A stretch of DNA of 64,000 bases from Caulobacter sp. Its GTDB lineage: Bacteria; Pseudomonadota; Alphaproteobacteria; Caulobacterales; Caulobacteraceae. Of this stretch, positions 26,511 through 34,001 are shown piece by piece; the first letter of the stretch is position 1, and each line of letters starts with the position of its first letter. The stretch covers positions 186,001 through 250,000 of the forward strand of contig NZ_JAGIBH010000005.1 of NCBI RefSeq assembly GCF_017744445.1. The letters run 5' to 3'. The position numbers and the translations under genes were made by a program. The notes beneath the pieces were generated by a model. The model was not told the DNA's origin. It saw only the letters and a list, made by a program, of their open reading frames with translations, and made no database searches.

Positions 26511-26809
26511 AAACCTGGCTTTCCAGCATCGCCATGTCGGATCTGCGATCCATCGTCACTGGCGTCGCCAAAGACCGGCTCATCCTGGCGCGCAGAGTCA
26601 CTCTGGAATTCCACGCCGCCTGCCTGGCGCTGGGCGAGACACCAGAAGCGTACGCCAAGCTCCAACACCTGCTCGACGGCGAGGTTCGACGCCACCCTAT
26701 GGGGCGCTTCTCCATCTACTATTGCCTGCGGGAGACCGACGTCATCGTTATCCGCATGCTGGAAAGCGCCCAGCACGTGGCCGGGCGATCAACGCCTAAC
26801 GCCCCTTGA
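26507..26809 (+). CDS. parE: ParE-type toxin (RelE/ParE superfamily)
   Basis: 100 residues. The C-terminal half PMGRFSIYYCLRETDVIVIRMLESAQHV matches the ParE/RelE beta-sheet core with the terminal conserved Arg and HxxD-like segment; ParE toxins poison DNA gyrase. The N-terminus is atypical, with a 20-residue start (MKTWLSSIAMSDLRSI) in place of the usual LTPxAxxDL. The ATG overlaps parD as ATGA. The 3' end overlaps the convergent rlmE gene by 14 bp. Confidence 0.82.
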   Translation: MKTWLSSIAMSDLRSIVTGVAKDRLILARRVTLEFHAACLALGETPEAYAKLQHLLDGEVRRHPMGRFSIYYCLRETDVIVIRMLESAQHVAGRSTPNAP

Positions 26810-27506
26810 ACCCCGTCGCCACCAGGAACACCTCGGAGCTGTCGGCCCGGCTGGCCTTGGGTTTGAAGTGCTGGACCTTTTCGAAGTGGCGCTTGAGCCG
26901 CGCGATCACGTCGGCCGTCTCGCCGCCCTGGAAGGCTTTGGCGACGAAGGCGCCGCCGGGCTTGAGGGTGTCGATGGCGAACTCGGCGGCGATCTCGATC
27001 AGGCCGACGATGCGCAGGTGGTCGGTCTCGCGGTGGCCCACGGTGTTGGGGGCCATGTCCGACATGACCAGATCCGGCGCGCCGTCCAGCAGGTCGAGCA
27101 GCTTGCCCGGCGCGTCGTCGGCGGTGAAGTCCATCTCCAGCAGGTGGGCCGGGGCCACCGGGTCGACGGGCAAGAGGTCGATCCCCGCCAGCTGGGTCAC
27201 GCCACGCTCGACGGCGATCTGCAGCCAGCCGCCCGGCGCGCAGCCCAGGTCGATGACCTTCGCGCCCTTGTGGAAGAAGCGGAACTTGTCGTCGATCTCG
27301 CTGATCTTGAAGGCCGCGCGGCTGCGATAGCCTAAAGCGCGGGCCTTGGCCGAGAACGGGTCGTTGATCTGGCGCTCCAGCCAGGCCTGCTGGCTGGGCG
27401 TGCGGCCATAGGCGGTCTTCAGGCGCGCGGGCTTGGCCCGGCCGCCTTCGTTGCCGCCGGCCGGCGGCTTGACCATACGCTTGCGGGGGGGCTCTTCATC
27501 GCTCAT
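26796..27506 (-). CDS. rlmE: 23S rRNA 2'-O-uridine methyltransferase RlmE (FtsJ/RrmJ)
   Basis: 236 residues. SAM-binding IDLGCAPGGWLQIAVE and the catalytic K-D-K-E tetrad segments (RSRAAFKISEID, DLVMSDMAPNTVGH, AFVAKAFQGG, and SSEVFLVATGF) are all present, the signature of FtsJ methyltransferases that modify U2552 in the A-loop of 23S rRNA. A basic, proline-rich N-terminal extension of about 30 residues is typical of alphaproteobacteria. It overlaps the Ppx/GppA gene upstream by 4 bp. Confidence 0.95.
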   Translation of the reverse strand: MSDEEPPRKRMVKPPAGGNEGGRAKPARLKTAYGRTPSQQAWLERQINDPFSAKARALGYRSRAAFKISEIDDKFRFFHKGAKVIDLGCAPGGWLQIAVERGVTQLAGIDLLPVDPVAPAHLLEMDFTADDAPGKLLDLLDGAPDLVMSDMAPNTVGHRETDHLRIVGLIEIAAEFAIDTLKPGGAFVAKAFQGGETADVIARLKRHFEKVQHFKPKASRADSSEVFLVATGFKGR

Positions 27507-28615
27507 GCGGCTACCGGTTTCTTGGATGAGCCGCCGCGACGGCGCCGGCGCGGGCGCTTCTGCTGGTCGGACATCAGGGACATCAGGAGGCCCTCTCTAA
27601 GGCCTCGATCGGCGACACGCACGCGCGAACACGGCCACAGCTCCTGCACGGCCTGCAGGATCGCCGCGCCAGCCAGGACCAGGTCGGCCCGATCCGCGCC
27701 GATACAGGGCTCCAGGGCGCGCTCGGCGGCGGTCAGGCCTTGCAGGCGCTCGGATGCGGCCTCGCAGTCGGTGCGGTTCATCCACAGGCCATCGACGACG
27801 TTGCGGTCATAGCGCGGCAGCCCCAGATGCAGGCCGGCCAGGCTGGTTATGGCGCCCGAGGTGCCGACCAGGTGCGCCCTGCCCTCCGCGAAGATCTCGC
27901 GCATCGGCTCGGCGTGCGGAAAGGCCTCGATCCGCGCCTTGACGTCCTCGACCATGGCCCGGAACCAGCCCTCGTCGGCGCGCTCGCCCTCGGGGAAGCG
28001 CTCGGCCAGGGTGACGACGCCCACCGGGATCGACAGCCAGGCCTTGATCGGCAGCTTCCAGGCGGCGAACTGGCGCGGCTTGGCGTCCAGGCCGCCGCCC
28101 TTCAGGTCCACCCACGACAGCTCGGTCGAGCCGCCGCCGACATCGACCACCAGGGCCGCATCCTGCTGGCGGTCGAACAGGCTCATGCAGCCGGCCACCG
28201 ACAGCTGGGCTTCCTCGCGCGGGCTGATGATCTGGAGCTTGAGCCCCGTTTCCTCGTGCACCCGGCGCACGAAGTCGGGACCATTGGTCGCGCCCCGGCA
28301 GGCCTGCGTGGCCACGGCCTTCACGCGGATCGCCTTGCGGCGGCGGATCTTCTCGGCGCAGACCTTCAGGGCCGCCAGCGAGCGCTCCATGGCCGCGTCC
28401 GACAGCTCGCCGGTCTGAGACAGGCCCTCGCCCAGGCGCACGATACGGGAATAGGCCTCGACGACGCGAAATCCGCGCGGCGTGGGCGTGGCCACCAGAA
28501 GGCGGCAGTTGTTGGTCCCCAGGTCGAGCGCCGCATAACACGCGGCCGCGTCATCCTGAGACCGCCGACGCTTACCCTGCTGGGAAGCGCCGGGCGCGCG
28601 CGGCGCCTCCGACAT
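27503..28615 (-). CDS. Ppx/GppA phosphatase family protein
   Basis: 370 residues, one ASKHA-fold domain without the HD domain of long exopolyphosphatases. Family motifs: YAALDLGTNNCRLLVA (phosphate loop), ISPREEAQLSVAG and DVGGGSTELSWV, where the catalytic Glu lies in the first. It hydrolyses polyphosphate or pppGpp. The ATG at 28615 is used: it has no upstream family similarity and gives a basic 30-residue lead (GKRRRSQDD). Its ATG is followed downstream by overlap with rlmE. A basic C-terminal tail (KRPRRRRRGG) is unusual and could bind RNA or polyphosphate. Confidence 0.9.
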   Translation of the reverse strand: MSEAPRAPGASQQGKRRRSQDDAAACYAALDLGTNNCRLLVATPTPRGFRVVEAYSRIVRLGEGLSQTGELSDAAMERSLAALKVCAEKIRRRKAIRVKAVATQACRGATNGPDFVRRVHEETGLKLQIISPREEAQLSVAGCMSLFDRQQDAALVVDVGGGSTELSWVDLKGGGLDAKPRQFAAWKLPIKAWLSIPVGVVTLAERFPEGERADEGWFRAMVEDVKARIEAFPHAEPMREIFAEGRAHLVGTSGAITSLAGLHLGLPRYDRNVVDGLWMNRTDCEAASERLQGLTAAERALEPCIGADRADLVLAGAAILQAVQELWPCSRVRVADRGLREGLLMSLMSDQQKRPRRRRRGGSSKKPVAA

Positions 28616-28775
28616 GGTCTCTACCTGTCTCGCAGGTCTTCGCGAACGGTGCGAAGCCTCACTTCGAGTCGACCATAGCACGGCGTTCGCCCGCCGGAAG
28701 GCGCCCGCTTGTCATCCGGGTTCGGACGGCGGACCGTTCAGGTTTCAGTCAGGTGAGACTGCTATCCTTAACGCC

Positions 28776-29105
28776 ATGAACTCTCGACTCGCCAAATTCG
28801 CGATCGGCCAGGTCGTCCGGCACCGCATCTTCCCGTTCCGGGGCGTGGTGTTCGACGTCGACCCGGTGTTCGCCAATACCGAGGAATGGTGGCAGTCCAT
28901 CCCCGAGGACATCCGGCCGACCAAGGACCAGCCGTTCTACCACCTGCTGGCCGAGAACGACGACAACAGCTACGTCGCCTATGTCTCCGAACAGAACCTG
29001 CTGCCCGACGACAGCGGCGAGCCGGTGGGCCATCCGCAGACCGCGGTGATCTTCGAGTCGTTCGATCACGGGCTCTACAAGCTTCGTCCCCGGATCTCGC
29101 ACTAG
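28776..29105 (+). CDS. hspQ: Heat shock protein HspQ
   Basis: 109 residues with the HspQ/YccV fold: FAIGQVVRHRIFPFRGVVFDVDPVF, EEWWQSIPEDIRPTKDQPFYHLLAE and SYVAYVSEQNLLPDD. HspQ is a hemimethylated-DNA-binding-type protein that acts as a specificity factor for Lon and influences DnaA levels. It is transcribed alone. The 160 bp before it contain a GANTC site and the element TGCTATCC just before the start, but no clear heat-shock promoter that I can see. Confidence 0.92.
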   Translation: MNSRLAKFAIGQVVRHRIFPFRGVVFDVDPVFANTEEWWQSIPEDIRPTKDQPFYHLLAENDDNSYVAYVSEQNLLPDDSGEPVGHPQTAVIFESFDHGLYKLRPRISH

Positions 29106-29138
29106 CCGAAACGTCTATCCGCCGACCCGTCCTTTTTG

Positions 29139-29164
29139 AGCAATCTGCGAACAGCAATTGCGAA
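29139..29164. repeat. Tandem near-repeat before phhA
   Basis: AGCAATCTGCGAA (29139-29151) followed after one base by AGCAATTGCGAA (29153-29164), differing by one inserted base, about 25 bp before the phhA start. It could be a pair of regulator half-sites. Confidence 0.4.
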
Positions 29165-29186
29165 AATCGGGGCGTAGCGTTGTTCC

Positions 29187-30071
29187 ATGAGCGGAGATGG
29201 TTTTAGCAACGGGCCGCCCCCAGGCGCCCGCCCCGACTGGACGATCGATCAGGGCTGGGAGAGCTACTCCCAGGCCGAGCACGACGTCTGGATCACCCTG
29301 TACGAGCGCCAGGCGGCCATGCTGCACGGCCGCGCTTGCGACGAGTTCATGCGCGGCCTGGACGCGCTGGACCTGCACCGCACGGGCATTCCCGACTTCA
29401 ACCGCATCAACGAAGAGCTCCAGCGCCTGACGGGCTGGAGCGTGGTCGCCGTGCCGGGCCTGGTGCCCGACGACGTCTTTTTCGACCACCTGGCCAATCG
29501 CCGCTTCCCGGCCGGCCAGTTCATCCGCAAGCCACACGAGCTGGACTACCTGCAGGAGCCGGACATCTTCCACGATGTCTTCGGGCACGTGCCGATGCTG
29601 ACCGACCCGGTCTTCGCCGACTACATGCAGGCCTATGGCCAGGGCGGGCAACGCGCGCTGGGCCTGGGCCGCCTGAAGAACCTCGCCCGCCTCTACTGGT
29701 ACACGGTGGAGTTCGGCCTGATGAACACCCCTGCGGGGCTGCGCATCTACGGGGCCGGCATCGTGTCGTCGCGGACGGAGTCGATCTTCGCCCTGGACGA
29801 TCCCTCGCCCAACCGCATCGGCTTCGAGCTGGAGCGGGTGATGCGGACCAACTATCGCATCGACGACTTCCAGCAGGTCTATTTCGTGATCGACTCGATC
29901 CAGACCCTGCAGGAGGTGACGCTGCGCGACTTCGGCGCGATCTACGACCGGATGGCCGTCGCCACGGACATCGGTGTCGCCGAGATCGTTCCCGGCGACA
30001 CCGTCATCACGCGTGGCAGCCAGGCCTATGCGACGGCTGGCGGACGCTTGGCGACCGCCTCGGCGGGCTGA
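29187..30071 (+). CDS. phhA: Phenylalanine-4-hydroxylase
   Basis: Tetrahydrobiopterin-dependent conversion of phenylalanine to tyrosine, opening phenylalanine catabolism. The 294-residue single-domain bacterial form has the iron facial triad His129 and His134 (HDVFGH) and Glu175 (WYTVEFGL), with GEPDIFHDV-type context. No regulatory ACT domain, as usual in bacteria. The gene overlaps the convergent acyltransferase gene by 46 bp. A tandem near-repeat at 29139-29164 precedes it, but no Lrp-type regulator is nearby. Confidence 0.95.
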   Translation: MSGDGFSNGPPPGARPDWTIDQGWESYSQAEHDVWITLYERQAAMLHGRACDEFMRGLDALDLHRTGIPDFNRINEELQRLTGWSVVAVPGLVPDDVFFDHLANRRFPAGQFIRKPHELDYLQEPDIFHDVFGHVPMLTDPVFADYMQAYGQGGQRALGLGRLKNLARLYWYTVEFGLMNTPAGLRIYGAGIVSSRTESIFALDDPSPNRIGFELERVMRTNYRIDDFQQVYFVIDSIQTLQEVTLRDFGAIYDRMAVATDIGVAEIVPGDTVITRGSQAYATAGGRLATASAG

Positions 30072-31243
30072 CCTTTCAGGCCGAACAGGATCCGCACGCC
30101 CGGGATGCGTCGCACGATCTCGTAGGTCGCGAAGCACCCGGCGAAGGTGGCGACGACCAGGATCGCGCCTTCCAGGCCCTGGGGCAGGCCCAGCTTGGCC
30201 AGGTAATGGGCCATGACCACGATCAGAGTCTGGTGCACCAGGTAGAACGGAAAGACGCCCAGGGTCAGGTAGCGCAGCGCCGGACCGCCGCGATGGCTCA
30301 GGTGCTTGGCTCCGAAGCCCAGGATGGCGACGATGGCGCACCAGGTGTCGGCGGCGAAGACGAAGCGCATAACCAGCTTCAGCTGCGGCGACGGGATCGG
30401 CGTGTCGTGGCGATAGGTCCAGACGAACGCCGCCCATCCGGCCCAGGCCGCGACGGCTAGCGCCAAGGCCGGCCAGCGCGCCGCGATCAGACGCGCCTTC
30501 AGCGCCTGCGACTTGGCCAGGCCAAAGCCCAGCAGGAAGGCGCTAAACGACACGGCGTGGACATAGTGGTCGCCAACCAAGGCGTGGGTCTCGCCATACT
30601 TGGCGTAAAGGGTGGCCCGCAGCATGCCCAGGAACAGGATCGGCCAGGCGAAAAGGCCCACGCCCTTCAACAGCCATTCGGCGGCCTTCTGGATGTGCCC
30701 GCCAGCCTTCTTCCAGACCAGCAGCATGGCGGCCAGAACCATCGTGTAGACAAAGAGATAGGCCACGAACCACATGTGGTTCCAGGTCGGAGTGATCAGG
30801 CAATTGCCGTCCGCCCCGCACCACTGGCCCGAGGCCGTGACGTAGCGGATCCAGAAGTTGTCGACCGTCAGCGGCGTGCCCGGATGGGCCGCGATGTACT
30901 CGACGATCTGATAGTAGGACTGCGGCGGCACGATCACGAACATGGCGAAGATCAGCGGCAGCAGCAGGCGCGCGATCCGCGCCGTCGTCAGTTTCCCAAC
31001 GCTGACCTTGTCGGCCATGAACCGCGTCGCCGCGCCCGAAACCAGGAACAGCAGGGTCAGCCGCCACGGATTGGTCAGCAGCATCCACGGCATCAGGCCT
31101 TCGACGATGTGCGGGGTCTTCACGTGCCAATCCCACGGCACGTAGAACATGCCGGTGTGGTACAGGATCAGCAGGAAGAACGCGCCGACCCGAATCCAAT
31201 CGAGGTCGTAGCGCCGGTCCAGGGGTGGTGAGGTCGTGGTCAT
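30026..31243 (-). CDS. Acyltransferase family (acyltransferase 3/OPG C-like) membrane protein
   Basis: 405 residues with 10 or so hydrophobic helices and the family start RRYDLDWIRVGAFFLLILYHTGMFYVPW, including the conserved His of acyltransferase-3 proteins and an Arg after SGAATR. Such enzymes acylate sugars, glucans or lipids at the inner membrane. Substrate unknown. The start ATG at 31243 follows the N-terminus of related proteins; the open frame before it lies in a divergent region. It is divergent from a LytTR regulator and may be controlled by it. Confidence 0.87.
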   Translation of the reverse strand: MTTTSPPLDRRYDLDWIRVGAFFLLILYHTGMFYVPWDWHVKTPHIVEGLMPWMLLTNPWRLTLLFLVSGAATRFMADKVSVGKLTTARIARLLLPLIFAMFVIVPPQSYYQIVEYIAAHPGTPLTVDNFWIRYVTASGQWCGADGNCLITPTWNHMWFVAYLFVYTMVLAAMLLVWKKAGGHIQKAAEWLLKGVGLFAWPILFLGMLRATLYAKYGETHALVGDHYVHAVSFSAFLLGFGLAKSQALKARLIAARWPALALAVAAWAGWAAFVWTYRHDTPIPSPQLKLVMRFVFAADTWCAIVAILGFGAKHLSHRGGPALRYLTLGVFPFYLVHQTLIVVMAHYLAKLGLPQGLEGAILVVATFAGCFATYEIVRRIPGVRILFGLKGQPAEAVAKRPPAVA

Positions 31244-31313
31244 GAAGAGGCGTCCGTGGTGAAGAGCGACGCCAAGGACCTGCCGCACGACGCCCAAACC
31301 GGCCAAGCGCTGG

Positions 31314-31386
31314 GTGACCACCGGTCGCTGGCTGGGACGACCGGAAAAGCTTCAGGGACGAGCGGCGGCGCTTTCGGGATGACCGG
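31314..31386. promoter_or_regulatory. Phased 21-bp direct repeats upstream of the LytTR gene
   Basis: GGGACGACCGG (31334-31344), GGGACGAGCGG (31355-31365) and GGGATGACCGG (31376-31386) begin exactly 21 bp apart, and GTGACCACCGG (31314-31324) matches 9/11 one step (20 bp) earlier. The last repeat covers the proposed ATG. Direct repeats two turns apart are what LytTR domains bind. Confidence 0.5.
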
Positions 31387-32176
31387 CGAGGAGCGGCTTT
31401 GGCTGACGCGGGCATGGCTGCTTGGCGCTTGCCTGATCAGCGCCATCGCCTTCGTCAACGTCCTGACCATCCAGCACGACGCGCCTCGGCTGGGCGCCAT
31501 CCGGCCGGCGATCTGGGAAGCCAGCAGCGCCCTGATCACGGTGTGCATCTTCGCCATCCCCGCCGCCATGGCGTTCTGGATGGTGCGCAAGCAGCCCCGC
31601 TGGTGGCTGGCCGTCCCGGCGCATCTGGTCGCGGTGTTCGTCTATTCGGTGCTGCACGTCTCGGGCTTCGTGGTCCTGCGCAAGCTGGGCCACGGCGTCA
31701 TCCTGCACGAAGGCTACGACTTCGGGCCGCTGTCGACCGAGTTTCCGTACGAGTTCCGCAAGGACATGATGTCGTACGGCCTGGCGACGATCATCTACTG
31801 GCTGGCCCTACGCCGCAGCGCCCAGAAGCCAGAGGCCCTGGCCCCCGCCCCGCCCGCCACCTTCGACATTCAGGACGGCGCCCGGCTGATCCGCGTACCG
31901 GTATCGGAGATCCTGGCCGTGCATTCGGCCGGAAACTATGCGGTGTTCGTGCTGGCCGATGGCCGCCGCCCCTTGACCCGCTCTTCGCTCGGCGCAGTGC
32001 TGCAGACCCTGGCTGCGCACGGCTTTGTCCGCACCCACAAGTCCTGGCTGGTCAATACGGCGCGGGTCACGGGCCTGACTCCGGAAGGCTCGGGCGACTA
32101 TGGCGTGGCGTTAGGCGACCTTGAGGTTCCGCTGTCGCGGCGGTTCCCGGAGGCCCTGGCCACGCTGAGGGGTTAG
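31379..32176 (+). CDS. Membrane-anchored LytTR-type transcription regulator
   Basis: 265 residues: four predicted membrane helices (about 10-30, 40-65, 75-100, 120-145) then a LytTR DNA-binding domain (about 170-265) with VPVSEILAVHSAGNYAVFVLADGR, RTHKSWLVNTARV and LPLSRRF-like PLSRRFPEA. The ATG at 31379 gives a clean start before the first helix; a GTG at 31256 would add 41 residues, has an AAGAGG site, but lies 12 bp from the divergent gene and would make the phased repeats coding. It probably senses a membrane signal and controls itself and the divergent acyltransferase. Confidence 0.83.
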   Translation: MTGEERLWLTRAWLLGACLISAIAFVNVLTIQHDAPRLGAIRPAIWEASSALITVCIFAIPAAMAFWMVRKQPRWWLAVPAHLVAVFVYSVLHVSGFVVLRKLGHGVILHEGYDFGPLSTEFPYEFRKDMMSYGLATIIYWLALRRSAQKPEALAPAPPATFDIQDGARLIRVPVSEILAVHSAGNYAVFVLADGRRPLTRSSLGAVLQTLAAHGFVRTHKSWLVNTARVTGLTPEGSGDYGVALGDLEVPLSRRFPEALATLRG

Positions 32177-32670
32177 AAGAGCAGCATCCCCATCAGGATA
32201 TCGTCCTCGAAGCGGCCGTCAGGCAACCGCCCGCGCGCGGCCTGGCGGCCTTCATGCTGGAACCCCAACCGCTCATAGAGCCGCACCGCGCCGGGATTGC
32301 CCGCGCCGGCCGCCAGCTCGATGCGCAGGATCTCAGGCTGCGCCGCCCTGGCCCAGGCGATCAGGGTGTCGAACAGGCGCGAGCCGATCCCCTGCCCTTG
32401 CCGCTGCGGATGCACCGCCACGGTCAGTCCGCCCAGCACGTGCGCGAATAAGGCGATCGTCTCGCGCCGCGCATGGATCTCACCGATCACGGTCCCGTCG
32501 GGCTCGACCGCAACCAGGCAGATGTCGCTGGCGATCGCATAGTCGCCATAGGCCGGCGTCACCTCCTCTGGCGCGCGCGCCAGGTTACCGGGCGTCGTGG
32601 CGGCGGCCTTGTGCACGGCGACGATGGCGTCGAGGTCAGCCGGCGTGGCGGGTCGGATGGTGAAGCTCAC
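32173..32670 (-). CDS. GNAT family N-acetyltransferase
   Basis: 165 residues with the GNAT fold: FTIRPATPADLDAIVAVH, LGGLTVAVHPQRQGQGIGSRLFDTLIAWA (acetyl-CoA pyrophosphate loop) and GNPGAVRLYERLGFQHEGRQ. The GTG start overlaps the astB stop as GTGA, so it is the last gene of the ast operon in this organism. A role in arginine/succinyl-amino acid metabolism is possible from coupling; substrate unknown. Its stop overlaps the LytTR stop by 4 bp. Confidence 0.85.
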   Translation of the reverse strand: MSFTIRPATPADLDAIVAVHKAAATTPGNLARAPEEVTPAYGDYAIASDICLVAVEPDGTVIGEIHARRETIALFAHVLGGLTVAVHPQRQGQGIGSRLFDTLIAWARAAQPEILRIELAAGAGNPGAVRLYERLGFQHEGRQAARGRLPDGRFEDDILMGMLLF

Positions 32671-34001
32671 GCGGTCCTCTGGAACGGATAGAAGTCGCCG
32701 CCCAGGTCCAGGATCTGCGTCAGCTCGTCCAGCGCCTCGCGGCTCTCGGTCAGCAGCAGCGGGTCGGCCAGATCGGCCGGGGCCAGACGGTCGCGATAAC
32801 GGCGCGTGACCCAGTCGGCCAGAATCGTGTGCAGGCCCGGCAGGAAACGCTGGGCCGGATTGGCCGCCTCCAGCTCGGCGTCGGTCAGCACCACCCGCAG
32901 GCGCAGGCAGGCCGGGCCACCGCCGTTGCGCATGCTCTGCCGGACATCGACATACTCCACCCGGCCGATGGGGCCGTTCGAGGACGCCAGGCTCTCGGCG
33001 ACCGCGAAGGCGCGCGGGTTGTCGTGCGTCTCGGCCGGGGCCAGCAGCACTAGGCGGTCCTCGCCGGGCACGACCAGCAGTTGCGAGTTGAACAGGTAGC
33101 TGGCGACCAGATCGGCCATCGGCAGGTCGGCTTCCAACACCTCGACGAAGGCCGGCTCGAACAGGCCGTCGGCGGCGGCGCGGACCTGGCGCTCCATGCC
33201 CGCGCGGTCTTCGAAGGCGCGTTCGTGGAAGAACAGGCACTCGCGCGTACCGACACAGACCACGTCGTTGTGGAACGCCCCGCCCTCGATCGCCGCCTTG
33301 GCCTGCTGCGGGAAGACCGCTCTCGCCGCGCCATGGCGACGCTGGATGGCCTCGAAGGCCTCGCGGGTCTGGCGGGCCGGGAACTTGCCGTCCCAGCGCT
33401 CCCAGGCCTCGCGGCCCCAGACGAACAGGTTCACCCCCGGCGCGCCGTGCTCGGCGCACAGACGAACGTGGTTGGCCGCGCCCTCGTCGGCGAAGTGCGG
33501 CTGGGCCGGCAGCGGGTCGTGGACGGCGAAGCGGGTCTCGTCCGGGAACAAGCGACGCAGGGCGCGGGTGGTCTGCGGCCCTTCCAGGCTGCGGTGCAGG
33601 TTGGTCAGCAGGTTTGCCGGTGTGAAGTGCACGCGGCCGTCGTCCGTGTCGGCGCTGGGCGTCACGGTCGCGGCGTTGGCGGCCCACATCGGCGAGGCCG
33701 AATAGGCGGCGGCGGCCAGGGCCGGTGCATCCTCCCAGGCCTGCTCGATCACGGCCTCTTCCGAGCCCGAAAAGCCCAGCGACTTCAATAGGCTTATCGC
33801 CGGTCGCTCATGCGGCGGCAGCACGAACTGCGGGATGCCCAGGTCCGACAGCCGGCGCATCTTCCCCAGGCCTTCGAGGGCCGCGCCGCGCGGGTTGGAG
33901 ACCTCGCCGGCGTTCTTGGCGCTGGCCAGGTTGCCGGGCGACAGACCGACATAGCTGTGGGTCGGGCCGACCAAGCCATCGCAATTGGCTTCCCAGCTCA
34001 T
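32667..34001 (-). CDS. astB: N-succinylarginine dihydrolase
   Basis: 444 residues, typical of AstB, which removes two ammonia from N2-succinylarginine giving succinylornithine. Recognised by MSWEANCDGLVGPTHSYVGLSPGN, FHNDVVCVGTRECLFFHE, and QSMRNGGGPACLRLRV containing the catalytic Cys. ATG 34001 overlaps the astD stop as ATGA; the open frame before it lies inside astD and is not used. Cytoplasmic enzyme of the ammonia-producing arginine succinyltransferase pathway. Confidence 0.96.
   Translation of the reverse strand: MSWEANCDGLVGPTHSYVGLSPGNLASAKNAGEVSNPRGAALEGLGKMRRLSDLGIPQFVLPPHERPAISLLKSLGFSGSEEAVIEQAWEDAPALAAAAYSASPMWAANAATVTPSADTDDGRVHFTPANLLTNLHRSLEGPQTTRALRRLFPDETRFAVHDPLPAQPHFADEGAANHVRLCAEHGAPGVNLFVWGREAWERWDGKFPARQTREAFEAIQRRHGAARAVFPQQAKAAIEGGAFHNDVVCVGTRECLFFHERAFEDRAGMERQVRAAADGLFEPAFVEVLEADLPMADLVASYLFNSQLLVVPGEDRLVLLAPAETHDNPRAFAVAESLASSNGPIGRVEYVDVRQSMRNGGGPACLRLRVVLTDAELEAANPAQRFLPGLHTILADWVTRRYRDRLAPADLADPLLLTESREALDELTQILDLGGDFYPFQRTA

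Noticed and set aside
26507-26809. parE as a broken toxin
   Set aside because: The N-terminus is atypical, but the frame is complete, overlaps parD in the normal way and keeps the conserved C-terminal core.
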